Of a DNA stretch of 15,628 nucleotides, positions 8,794 through 15,131 are shown piece after piece. Under the pieces are notes generated by a model. That model ran no database searches, had not been told where the DNA came from, and saw nothing but the letters and a program-made list of their open reading frames with translations. This stretch comes from Solirubrobacterales bacterium (GTDB lineage: Bacteria > Actinomycetota > Thermoleophilia > Solirubrobacterales > Solirubrobacteraceae), in the NCBI GenBank assembly GCA_013695395.1, contig JACDAP010000614.1:1-15628 (forward strand), given 5' to 3'. Each line of letters begins with the position of its first letter. The stretch's first letter is position 1. The position numbers were made by a program, and so were the translations under genes.

Positions 8794-8823
8794 GGGAGCG
8801 TCGCGGAGGTTCGCGGCGCTCCC
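8794..8823 (+). terminator. Hairpin terminator after livK
   Basis: GGGAGCG-T-CGCG, a 6-base loop, then CGCG-G-CGCTCCC: twelve consecutive pairs if the T/G is counted as a wobble. It begins 14 bases past the livK stop. No T-tract follows; instead a second C-run/G-run hairpin (8822-8835) overlaps it. Strong stem, so end of the liv operon is likely here. Confidence 0.55.
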
Positions 8824-8865
8824 CCCGGTCGGGGGTGGGAGAACGGGACGGGCGCGCGAGTGCCC

Positions 8866-8884
8866 TAACATGAAACGCGTTCAC
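8866..8884 (+). promoter_or_regulatory. Candidate fadAB promoter -10 with KstR-like operator
   Basis: TAACAT (8866-8871) fits a TAnnnT -10 box, though I see no good -35. Overlapping it and the expected transcription start, 8871-8884 matches seven of the eight fixed positions of the mycobacterial KstR consensus TnnAACnnGTTnnA, and contains the perfect palindrome AACGCGTT. A TetR-family repressor of lipid catabolism is a reasonable reader. No such regulator is encoded in this window. Confidence 0.4.
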
Positions 8885-8918
8885 CTCCCCTCCCCGATCT
8901 AGATTGAGGACACCTCAC

Positions 8919-10136
8919 ATGGCCACGTCCGAAGCGCTCGTCTTCGATGCCATCCGCACCCCCCGCGGCAAGGGCAAGTTCAACGGCTCGCTGCACAACA
9001 CCAAGCCGGTCGACCTCGTGGTCGGCCTGATGCACGAGACGCTCGTGCGCAACGAGAAGCTCGACCCGAACCTCATCGACGATGTGGTCCTCGGCTGCGT
9101 CTCACCGATCGGCGACCAGGGCGGCGACATCGCCAAGACCGCCGCGATCAAGGCGGGCCTGCCGGACACCGTCGCGGGCGTTCAGCTCAACCGCTTCTGC
9201 GCTTCCGGCCTGGAGGCCGTGAACGTCGCGGCCCAGAAGGTCGCCTCCGGCTTCGAGGATCTCGTCTTCGCCGGCGGCGTCGAGTCGATGTCGCGTGTCC
9301 CGATGGGCTCCGACGGCGGCGCCTGGGCGATGGACCCGGAGACGAACTTCGACACGGGCTTCGTTCCGCAGGGCATCGGCGCCGACCTGATTGCGACCGT
9401 CGAGAACTTCTCGCGCGACGACGTCGACGCGTTCGCCGCCCGCTCGCAGGAGCGCGCCTGGGCCGCGCAGGAGAAGGGCTACTTCAAGGACTCGGTCATC
9501 CCGGTCAAGGACCTGAACGGCCAGGTCGTCCTCGACAAGGACGAGTTCATCCGCCCCGGCACGACGGTCGAGACGCTCGCGCAGCTGAAGCCCTCCTTCG
9601 CGGCGATGGGCGACATGGGCGGCTTCGACGCCGTCGCGCTCCAGAAGTACCACTGGGTCGAGAAGATCAACCACGTCCACCACGCGGGCAACTCGTCGGG
9701 CATCGTCGACGGCGCGGCCCTCGTGACCATCGGCAACGCGAAGATGGCGGAGCGCTTCGGCCTCACGCCGCGCGCCCGGATCGTCGCCACCGCGCTCTCC
9801 GGCGCGGACCCGACGATCATGCTGACGGGCCCCGGCCCCGCCTCCAAGAAGGCGCTCAAGAAGGCCGGCCTCGAGGCCTCCGACCTCGACCTCATCGAGA
9901 TCAACGAGGCGTTCGCCGCCGTCGCCCTGCGCCTGGTGCAGGATCTCGACGTCGACATGGAGAAGGTCAACGTCAACGGCGGGGCGATCGCCATGGGCCA
10001 CCCGCTCGGCGCGACCGGCGCGATGATTCTCGGCACCCTGATCGACGAGCTGCACCGCACCGGCGGCAAGTACGGCCTCGCGACGCTCTGCGTCGGCGGC
10101 GGTATGGGCATCGCGACGATCGTCGAGGCGATCTGA
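8919..10136 (+). CDS. fadA: Acetyl-CoA acyltransferase (thiolase), FadA
   Basis: A 405-residue thiolase, the beta subunit of the fatty-acid oxidation complex, which cleaves 3-ketoacyl-CoA to acetyl-CoA and a shortened acyl-CoA. Active-site residues are in place: C94 in [11 protein letters not shown]361 in GHPLG, and C391 in [13 protein letters not shown] is at 329-333, and the substrate-loop region [14 protein letters not shown] is around 254-267. I chose ATG at 8919, 8 bases after GAGGA; a TTG five codons upstream is less likely. It is immediately followed by fadB with no intergenic base, so the two are co-transcribed and probably form an alpha2beta2-type complex. Degradative rather than biosynthetic thiolase is inferred from the FadB neighbour. 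Confidence 0.94.
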   Translation: MATSEALVFDAIRTPRGKGKFNGSLHNTKPVDLVVGLMHETLVRNEKLDPNLIDDVVLGCVSPIGDQGGDIAKTAAIKAGLPDTVAGVQLNRFCASGLEAVNVAAQKVASGFEDLVFAGGVESMSRVPMGSDGGAWAMDPETNFDTGFVPQGIGADLIATVENFSRDDVDAFAARSQERAWAAQEKGYFKDSVIPVKDLNGQVVLDKDEFIRPGTTVETLAQLKPSFAAMGDMGGFDAVALQKYHWVEKINHVHHAGNSSGIVDGAALVTIGNAKMAERFGLTPRARIVATALSGADPTIMLTGPGPASKKALKKAGLEASDLDLIEINEAFAAVALRLVQDLDVDMEKVNVNGGAIAMGHPLGATGAMILGTLIDELHRTGGKYGLATLCVGGGMGIATIVEAI

Positions 10137-12320
10137 ATGGCCTCGACCATCCGCTGGGAGGACGCCGGCGACGGCGTCGTGAACCTGGTCCTCGACGACC
10201 CGAGCCAGTCCGCGAACACGATGAACGCGGACTTCATCGCGTCGCTGAAGGAGACCGTCGACCGCCTGGAGGCCGAGAAGGACTCGATCTCCGGCGTCGT
10301 GCTCACCTCCGCGAAGAAGACCTTCTTCGCCGGCGGTGACCTGAACGACCTGATCAAGGCCACGCCCGAGATGGCGGAGGAGTTCCAGGAGGGCTTCGAA
10401 GGCCTGAAGGCCGACATGCGCCGCCTGGAGACGCTCGGCAAGCCGGTCGTCGCCTGCATCAACGGCGCGGCGCTCGGCGGCGGCCTGGAGATCACGCTGG
10501 CCTGCCACCACCGCGTCTGCCTGGAGAAGGGCCCGGTCCTCGGCTTCCCCGAGGTCCAGCTCGGTCTGCTCCCCGGCGCCGGCGGCGTCGCCCGCACGGT
10601 CCGCATGTTCGGGATCGTCGACGCGATGATGCAGCTGCTCCTCCAGGGCACACGGCACAAGCCGGCCAAGGCGCTCGAGATGGGCCTGGTCGACGAGCTC
10701 GTCGCCACGCAGGATGAGCTCGTCCCGGCCGCGAAGAAGTGGATCGCGGAGAACCCGGAGGCCGTTCAGCCCTTCGACGTGAAGGGCTACAAGATCCCGG
10801 GCGGCACGCCGTCCAACCCGAAGCTCGCCATGAACCTGCCGGCGTTCCCCTCGAACCTGCGCAAGCAGCTCAAGGGCGCGAACTACCCGGCGCCCAAGGC
10901 GATCATGGCCGCGGCCGTCGAGGGCGCGCAGGTGCCGTTCGACAACGCCCTGGTGATCGAGGGCCGCTACTTCACCTCGCTGGCCACGGGCCAGGTGGCG
11001 AAGAACATGATCCAGGCGTTCTTCTTCGACCTCCAGCAGGTGAACGGCCTGCGCGGCCGCGACAAGAACGCGGAGCGCTACCAGCCGAAGAAGGTCGTCG
11101 TGCTCGGCGCGGGCATGATGGGCGCGGGCATCGCCTACCAGTGCGCGAAGTCCGGCATCGAGGTCGTGCTCAAGGACGTCTCCCAGGAGGCGGCCGACAA
11201 GGGCAAGGGCTACTCGGAGAAGCTCGTCGAGAAGGGCGTCTCCCGCGGGAAGGTCACGCAGGAGAAGGGCGACGCGCTGCTCGCGCGCATCACCGCGACC
11301 GACGACGCCTCCAAGGCGGAGGGCGCCGACCTCGTCATCGAGGCGGTCTTCGAGGATCCGAAGGTCAAGGAGCAGGTCTTCGCCGAGATCGAGCCTTACC
11401 TCGCCGAGGGTGCGCTGCTCGGGTCGAACACCTCGACGCTCCCGATCACGGGGCTCTCCGAGTACGTCTCCCGCCCCGAGGACTTCATCGGGCTGCACTT
11501 CTTCTCCCCCGTGGACAAGATGCCGCTCTTGGAGATCATCAAGGGCGAGAAGGGCTCGCAGGACACGCTGAACCGGGCGCTCGACGTGGCCAAGGTGATC
11601 GGGAAGACCCCGATCGTCGTCAACGATTCGCGCGGCTTCTACACCTCGCGCGTCATCGGCACGTTCATCAACGAGGGCATCGCGATGCTCGCCGAGGGGA
11701 TCTCTCCGGTGAGCATCGAGCAGGCCTCCTCGCAGGCCGGCTACCCGGCGCCCGTGCTCCAGCTCTCCGACGAGCTGAACATGGAGCTGATGACGAAGAT
11801 CCGCAAGGCGTCCAAGGAGGCCGTCGAGGCCGAGGGCGGCACTTGGGACGACCACCCGGCCTTCGCGGTCATCGACACGATGATCGCCGAGGGGCGCCCG
11901 AGCCGCCTGAAGGGCGCGGGCTTCTACGAGTACGCAGACGGCAAGCGCACCGGCCTCTGGCCCGGCCTCGCCGAGAAGTTCCCGATCAAGGGTGACCCGA
12001 CCCAGGTCTCGCTCAGGGACCTCGAGGAGCGGATGATGTTCGCCGAGTCCCTCGAGACGATCAGGTGCATGGACGAGGGCGTGATCGAGTCGGTCGCCGA
12101 CGCGAACATCGGCTCGATCATGGGGATCGGTTTCCCCGGCTGGACCGGCGGTGTGCTCCAGTACATCAACGGCTACGAGGGCGGCGTGTCGGGCTTCGTG
12201 GCCCGCTCGCGTGAGCTCGCCCAGCAGTACGGCGAGCGCTTCGAGCCGCCGGCCTCGCTGGTCGCCAAGGCCGACGCCGGCGAGACGTACACCGACGCAC
12301 CGGCGCTCGCCACCGCGTAG
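10137..12320 (+). CDS. fadB: Fatty-acid oxidation complex alpha subunit: enoyl-CoA hydratase / 3-hydroxyacyl-CoA dehydrogenase, FadB
   Basis: A 727-residue bifunctional protein. Residues 1-300 are a crotonase domain with the two catalytic glutamates E118 (GGGLEIT) and E139 (FPEVQLG) and oxyanion-hole glycines in FFAGGDL (63-69) and NGAALGGG. From about 317 begins the 3-hydroxyacyl-CoA dehydrogenase: NAD-binding GAGMMGAG at 324-331, SNTSTLPI at 430-437, GLHFFSPV with catalytic H454, and E466 twelve residues later as the paired glutamate. The rest is two C-terminal dimerisation-type helical repeats. Together the domains hydrate 2-enoyl-CoA and oxidise the product to 3-ketoacyl-CoA for FadA. The ATG begins at the base after the fadA stop. 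Full length, no damage seen. Confidence 0.95.
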   Translation: MASTIRWEDAGDGVVNLVLDDPSQSANTMNADFIASLKETVDRLEAEKDSISGVVLTSAKKTFFAGGDLNDLIKATPEMAEEFQEGFEGLKADMRRLETLGKPVVACINGAALGGGLEITLACHHRVCLEKGPVLGFPEVQLGLLPGAGGVARTVRMFGIVDAMMQLLLQGTRHKPAKALEMGLVDELVATQDELVPAAKKWIAENPEAVQPFDVKGYKIPGGTPSNPKLAMNLPAFPSNLRKQLKGANYPAPKAIMAAAVEGAQVPFDNALVIEGRYFTSLATGQVAKNMIQAFFFDLQQVNGLRGRDKNAERYQPKKVVVLGAGMMGAGIAYQCAKSGIEVVLKDVSQEAADKGKGYSEKLVEKGVSRGKVTQEKGDALLARITATDDASKAEGADLVIEAVFEDPKVKEQVFAEIEPYLAEGALLGSNTSTLPITGLSEYVSRPEDFIGLHFFSPVDKMPLLEIIKGEKGSQDTLNRALDVAKVIGKTPIVVNDSRGFYTSRVIGTFINEGIAMLAEGISPVSIEQASSQAGYPAPVLQLSDELNMELMTKIRKASKEAVEAEGGTWDDHPAFAVIDTMIAEGRPSRLKGAGFYEYADGKRTGLWPGLAEKFPIKGDPTQVSLRDLEERMMFAESLETIRCMDEGVIESVADANIGSIMGIGFPGWTGGVLQYINGYEGGVSGFVARSRELAQQYGERFEPPASLVAKADAGETYTDAPALATA

Positions 12321-12346
12321 GAGAGATGCTCACGCCGTTCTGATTC

Positions 12347-12365
12347 GGGCCCGCGCAGCGGGCTC
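12347..12365. terminator. Shared convergent terminator between fadB and the minus-strand genes
   Basis: GGGCCCGC-GCA-GCGGGCTC forms an 8-pair stem (one G/T wobble) with a tight loop, 26 bases past the fadB stop and 3 bases past the minus-strand stop at 12369. The position suits a bidirectional terminator for two converging units. No T-tract. Confidence 0.5.
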
Positions 12366-12368
12366 CGG

Positions 12369-12697
12369 TCAGGACGGCGTACGTCCGGGCTCAAGCCGAT
12401 AGCGAGGGAGTCCGAGCTCCGTGGGGCCGGGCAGACCTGGCTGCCGCATCACCCATGCCTCGAAGTCGTGCTTGAGGTCGATTGGTTCGCCGACCGCTGC
12501 GGGTGGGGATTCGTGAGCGACACGGATCAGCAGGTCGCCGGGCACCAGAAGCAGAGGCCGCTCCAACGTTGCACCACATCGTCCGTCGCGCAGCATGCTG
12601 GGGGAAGAACGTCGCGATGAGATCACCGTCAGGCATAAGAATCGCGATCACCGGCGTGGGGCACTCGCTGGTCCTCGAGCAGGGGCAGGACGGTCAC
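12369..12697 (-). pseudogene. Unrecognised gene with disrupted reading frame, downstream of fic
   Basis: I do not recognise this gene. The minus strand starts with a GTG at 12697 that overlaps the fic stop as GTGA, giving 22 residues (VTVLPLLEDQRVPHAGDRD...) before a stop at 12629-12631. Coding character then continues in a second frame (from about 12640: MPDGDLIATFFPQHAARR) and, from about 12566, in a third (PLLLVPGDLLIRVAHESPP ... DFEAWVMRQPGLPGPTELG) to a stop at 12369. In each stretch the chosen frame has mostly G/C third positions and a protein-like composition, whereas the alternatives do not. The simplest reading is one gene of about 110 codons with two frameshifts; sequencing error is the alternative. 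A terminator-like stem follows its stop. The 373 bases between fadB and fic hold nothing else I can support. Confidence 0.45.
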
Positions 12698-13755
12698 TCG
12701 CTCGCCCGTCGAACTCGATGCCAGCGCGTCCCGCGACCGGCTCCACGCATCTCCACGAGTTCTTCTGCTCGGAACTCCCGGAGGAGCTTCCCGAGGTAGT
12801 CGCGGCTAACCGGCACCGAGTCGAGCACCTCGCCGACCGCGAACCCCTCGCGACCTGAGGTTTCGATGAACGCGCGAACGAGCTCGCGCTTGTCGGTTGA
12901 CTTGGCCGGCATCGCGTCGATCCGCTCCTCGAACTCCCGATACGCGGCCACGATCACGCCGAGCAGGTAGCGAGTCCACGGCAGCAGGTCATGGCGGTTC
13001 TCATGCCAGCTCTCCGTCGAGGCGGCGAGGGCGTCGTAATAGTCGACCTTGGTGTCGGCCACGATGCGCTCCAAGCTGATGTAGCGGCCGACACCGAATC
13101 CCCCGCGGTAGAGGAGCCAGAGCGTGATGAGGCGGGCCATGCGCCCGTTGCCGTCGGTGAACGGGTGGATCGTGAGGAAGTCGAGGACGTAGGCGGCGCA
13201 CAGCAGCGGATAGGGAATCTCGTCAGCCCGCTCCGCCGCAGTGAAGCGCTGGTGTAGCTCCTCCATGGCTGCGGGCGTCCGCTGCGCGTCGACCGGAGTG
13301 AACCGGACGACGACGGCACCGTCGGACGCTCGCTCGACCACCTTGTTGTCGGTGCGCTTGAACGATCCGGCGTGGCGCGCGCCTGTGAAGCGATAGAGAT
13401 GGCCGTGTAGCTGCAGGACGTAGCGTGGCTCGAACGGGATGTCGAGCCCCTGCTCGTGGATCTCGCCGAGGACGAACCGGTACCCCGCGATCTCCTGCTC
13501 GGGTCGATCTCGTGGCGTGACCTTCTCGGTCGCAAGCTTCCTGATGCGTGCCGACGGAGCGTGGATGCCCTCGATCGCGTTTGACGTCTCGATGCTCTGA
13601 ACCACGGCGATCTCGCGAAGGGTGGCGAGCTCGTGCGGTCTCCGCACTCGAGCCGCCGTCTCCGCCCCCCGGCCTTCCCCGAGCGAGACGAGTTGAGCCA
13701 CCACGTCGAGAGAAAGCTCTGAGAAGTGACGTGTCAGGTCGCGGAAGGACTCCAT
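12694..13755 (-). CDS. Fic-family protein (protein AMP-transferase), class II
   Basis: A 353-residue Fic/DOC protein. The Fic motif HPFTDGNGR is complete at 197-205, including the catalytic histidine H197 and the nucleotide-binding arginine. An N-terminal inhibitory-helix motif (S/T)xxxE(G/N) is present as SNAIEG at 58-63, which puts it in class II, where E62 blocks the ATP gamma-phosphate position and keeps the enzyme restrained. The C-terminal 60 residues (GFAVGEVLDSVPVSRDYLGKLL...) look like a winged helix-turn-helix. Fic enzymes transfer AMP to hydroxyl side chains of target proteins; some act as toxins, others as regulators, and the target here is unknown. ATG at 13755 was chosen; an in-frame ATG at 13797 is possible. 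Neither has a Shine-Dalgarno, so leaderless or weak initiation is possible. Divergent from the cas operon. Confidence 0.9.
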   Translation of the reverse strand: MESFRDLTRHFSELSLDVVAQLVSLGEGRGAETAARVRRPHELATLREIAVVQSIETSNAIEGIHAPSARIRKLATEKVTPRDRPEQEIAGYRFVLGEIHEQGLDIPFEPRYVLQLHGHLYRFTGARHAGSFKRTDNKVVERASDGAVVVRFTPVDAQRTPAAMEELHQRFTAAERADEIPYPLLCAAYVLDFLTIHPFTDGNGRMARLITLWLLYRGGFGVGRYISLERIVADTKVDYYDALAASTESWHENRHDLLPWTRYLLGVIVAAYREFEERIDAMPAKSTDKRELVRAFIETSGREGFAVGEVLDSVPVSRDYLGKLLREFRAEELVEMRGAGRGTRWHRVRRASE

Positions 13756-13779
13756 GTCGTGCAAGCGTAAGCCGATCCC

Positions 13780-13807
13780 AACGTACGAAACAAGCATTCT
13801 GCAGCAA
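13780..13807 (-). promoter_or_regulatory. Weak candidate fic promoter
   Basis: On the minus strand, TTGCTG (13802-13807) and TACGTT (13780-13785) are 16 bases apart and would start transcription about 18 bases before the fic ATG. Only three bases match in each hexamer, so this is tentative. Confidence 0.25.
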
Positions 13808-13809
13808 GG

Positions 13810-13833
13810 TTCATGCAAGTCGGAAGGACATGA
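13810..13833 (+). promoter_or_regulatory. Protospacer-like target between fic and cas promoters
   Basis: TTC at 13810-13812 is followed by a 21-base stretch (13813-13833) that matches the leader segment 13952-13972 at 18 of 21 positions; the mismatches are at positions 6, 12 and 18 only. TTN is a known type I-U/I-G PAM. The site lies 17 bases before the cas -35 box and next to the candidate fic -35. It also has an imperfect dyad (CAAGTC and GACATG), so a protein operator is the alternative reading. Confidence 0.5.
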
Positions 13834-13850
13834 GTTCCGATCTAGTTCGC

Positions 13851-13880
13851 TTGACAAGGGGCCATTCTCCGCACTAGCGT
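13851..13880 (+). promoter_or_regulatory. Promoter of the cas operon and its leader RNA
   Basis: A perfect TTGACA -35 (13851-13856), 18-base spacer, and TAGCGT -10 (13875-13880, TAnnnT). Transcription would begin near 13887, leaving an untranslated leader of about 150 bases before csb1. This is the best promoter match seen in the window. Confidence 0.65.
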
Positions 13881-13885
13881 CGGAG
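13867..13885. repeat. Dyad over the cas -10 box, possible operator
   Basis: CTCCG and CGGAG arms 9 bases apart enclose the -10 hexamer. The left arm plus flank (CTCCGCACT) recurs as a direct repeat at 13899-13907, 32 bases on. Placement suits repressor binding; chance cannot be excluded for 5-base arms. Confidence 0.3.
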
Positions 13886-13915
13886 TTGTCAGACATTGCT
13901 CCGCACTGACGACAC

Positions 13916-13951
13916 ACCTGCCAAGCGCACTCGGCAGGTCTCCGTAGACGC
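13916..13951 (+). repeat. CRISPR-repeat-like element 1 in the csb1 leader
   Basis: A 36-base unit: a perfect 7-pair stem ACCTGCC/GGCAGGT (13916-13922 and 13933-13939) with a 10-base loop, then a 12-base tail beginning CTCCGTA. Length and layout are those of a type I CRISPR repeat. The second copy (13993-14023) has the same tail start and a covarying stem. Confidence 0.5.
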
Positions 13952-13992
13952 ATGCAGGTCGGGAGGACCTGAACGAGGCAGTCCCTGTTCGC
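13952..13992 (+). ncRNA. Guide-like segment of a putative CRISPR-resembling regulatory RNA
   Basis: Lies between the two repeat-like hairpins and is 41 bases long, near spacer size. Its first 21 bases match the site at 13813-13833 except at positions 6, 12 and 18; after position 21 the similarity stops. Partial pairing of this kind is how known CreA/CreR-type RNAs repress promoters through Cascade without cutting. One caution: bases 13955-13971 form a hairpin of their own (CAGGTC and GACCTG, 5-base loop), which is unusual for a guide seed. Would be transcribed from the cas promoter and could be processed by the Cas6-type activity of Csb2. Confidence 0.42.
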
Positions 13993-14023
13993 AGCCGCCG
14001 TCCCGGCGGCTCTCCGTACCCCA
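13993..14023 (+). repeat. CRISPR-repeat-like element 2 in the csb1 leader
   Basis: A 7-pair stem AGCCGCC/GGCGGCT (13993-13999 and 14005-14011) with a 5-base loop, followed by CTCCGTA and five more bases. Compared with element 1, pairs 2 and 4 of the stem differ on both sides so pairing is kept. The loop is shorter (5 against 10). The 3' arms of the two elements are exactly 72 bases apart. Confidence 0.45.
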
Positions 14024-14031
14024 CCCGAGAG
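14010..14031 (+). promoter_or_regulatory. Possible hairpin that hides the csb1 ribosome-binding site
   Basis: CTCTC (14010-14014) can pair with GAGAG (14027-14031), the core of the csb1 Shine-Dalgarno GAGAGGA. It shares bases 14010-14011 with the stem of repeat-like element 2, so the two folds compete. Five pairs with a 12-base loop are weak. Confidence 0.25.
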
Positions 14032-14037
14032 GATCCA

Positions 14038-15126
14038 GTGCTGCCCATCGACGTACTCCGTGCCGGCCTGTCCGCCACGCCTTCTGCGCACCGCCCCGCG
14101 GGGATCGAGGTGCGACAGGAGCTCGCACCCGCCGCTGGCGCGCCCGTCAGCCCGCCCTCCTACCTGGGGGAGCTCGAGATTCATGCCCGCCATGTCGACG
14201 GCCAGGTCCGCGACGTGATCGAGCTGGATTCCGTCGGCTCGAGCGCCAACCGGATCGAGGAGGCCCTCCTCGTGGAACATCGCGAGGGTCGGTACCCGCT
14301 TCCGTTGACCAGTACGGCGATCGAGAGCGCGGGGCAGCGCTTCGACATCACGACGCTCGAGGCGCCGCACCGGCTCTTCGACGCCTGGATCCGGCTCTCC
14401 TCGCTGCCCGACGAAGAGCGAGCCTTCGAGCAGTCTGAGCGTGGTCACGAGCTGAGCCTCGCGCACCTGGGCGCGCTCGATCCGATCCTCGAGGCCTCGA
14501 GCCACGACCTGCTCCTCGGGGTCTGGGACTCGCACCGCACCGGGCCGAGCGGGCAGGTCCGTATCGCACGGAGCTTCGTCAGCACCGTGCTCGGTTTCGA
14601 CCCCTTGAAGGTCGACACGCGAGCGGCTCGCGTGGATCCGCTGAACCTCGGCGAGGCCGCGCAGCTCAAGGGGCCCGATGTGAAGCGACTCTCGGAGCGG
14701 GGGCTCAGCTCGATCCCACCGCAGGTACGCCGACCGGGCGTGTCGATCAGCGCGGCGCGGTTCGTGGGGTTCGTCTCCTTCGCCTCGCTGCGGCGCCTGC
14801 GCTTCGACCGCTACGACGACACCGACGTCCGGGTCGCGCTCGCTGCGCTCTGCCTGCACGGGCTGATGCTGCGTGAGTCGGCAGGGTGGAGCCTGCGCTC
14901 GGAGTGCGACCTGGTCCCGACGGGTGACCTCGCGTTGAGCGTCGTCCGCGGGGGCGGCGCTCCGCCGGAGGCGCTTCCGTTGACGCTCGAGGACACCCGC
15001 GCGCTGCTCGACGAGGCCGTCGGGAAGGCGGGGATCGCCGACCGGGGACTGCGGCTCGTCGGCGGTCCGACGCTCATGCCGCTCGTCGAACGCGGGCTCG
15101 CCGCGAGCGTCGCGCGGGAGGGCTAA
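14038..15126 (+). CDS. csb1: Type I-G (I-U) CRISPR-associated protein Csb1 (Cas7)
   Basis: A 362-residue member of the Csb1/GSU0053 family, the Cas7-like backbone subunit that coats the guide RNA in type I-G (formerly I-U) Cascade. Family landmarks: DSVGSSANRIEEALL at 64-78, DITTLEAPHRLFDAWIR at 103-119, LAHLGALDPI and SSHDLLLGVWDSHR at 141-167, ARSFVSTVLGFDPL at 177-190. A Gly-containing RRLRF segment follows at 252-256. The start is GTG at 14038, 4 bases after GAGAGGA. Full length for the family. It follows a long structured leader and is followed after 5 bases by csb2, so the two are in one operon. The assignment is by recognised sequence pattern, not by a search. Confidence 0.88.
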   Translation: MLPIDVLRAGLSATPSAHRPAGIEVRQELAPAAGAPVSPPSYLGELEIHARHVDGQVRDVIELDSVGSSANRIEEALLVEHREGRYPLPLTSTAIESAGQRFDITTLEAPHRLFDAWIRLSSLPDEERAFEQSERGHELSLAHLGALDPILEASSHDLLLGVWDSHRTGPSGQVRIARSFVSTVLGFDPLKVDTRAARVDPLNLGEAAQLKGPDVKRLSERGLSSIPPQVRRPGVSISAARFVGFVSFASLRRLRFDRYDDTDVRVALAALCLHGLMLRESAGWSLRSECDLVPTGDLALSVVRGGGAPPEALPLTLEDTRALLDEAVGKAGIADRGLRLVGGPTLMPLVERGLAASVAREG

Positions 15127-15131
15127 GCGCT

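Noticed and set aside
9102..11855. A 917-codon open frame on the minus strand opposite fadA and fadB
   Set aside because: It is the antisense shadow of two certain genes with high G/C third positions. Composition is dominated by Arg, Leu, Asp and Val with no domain pattern.
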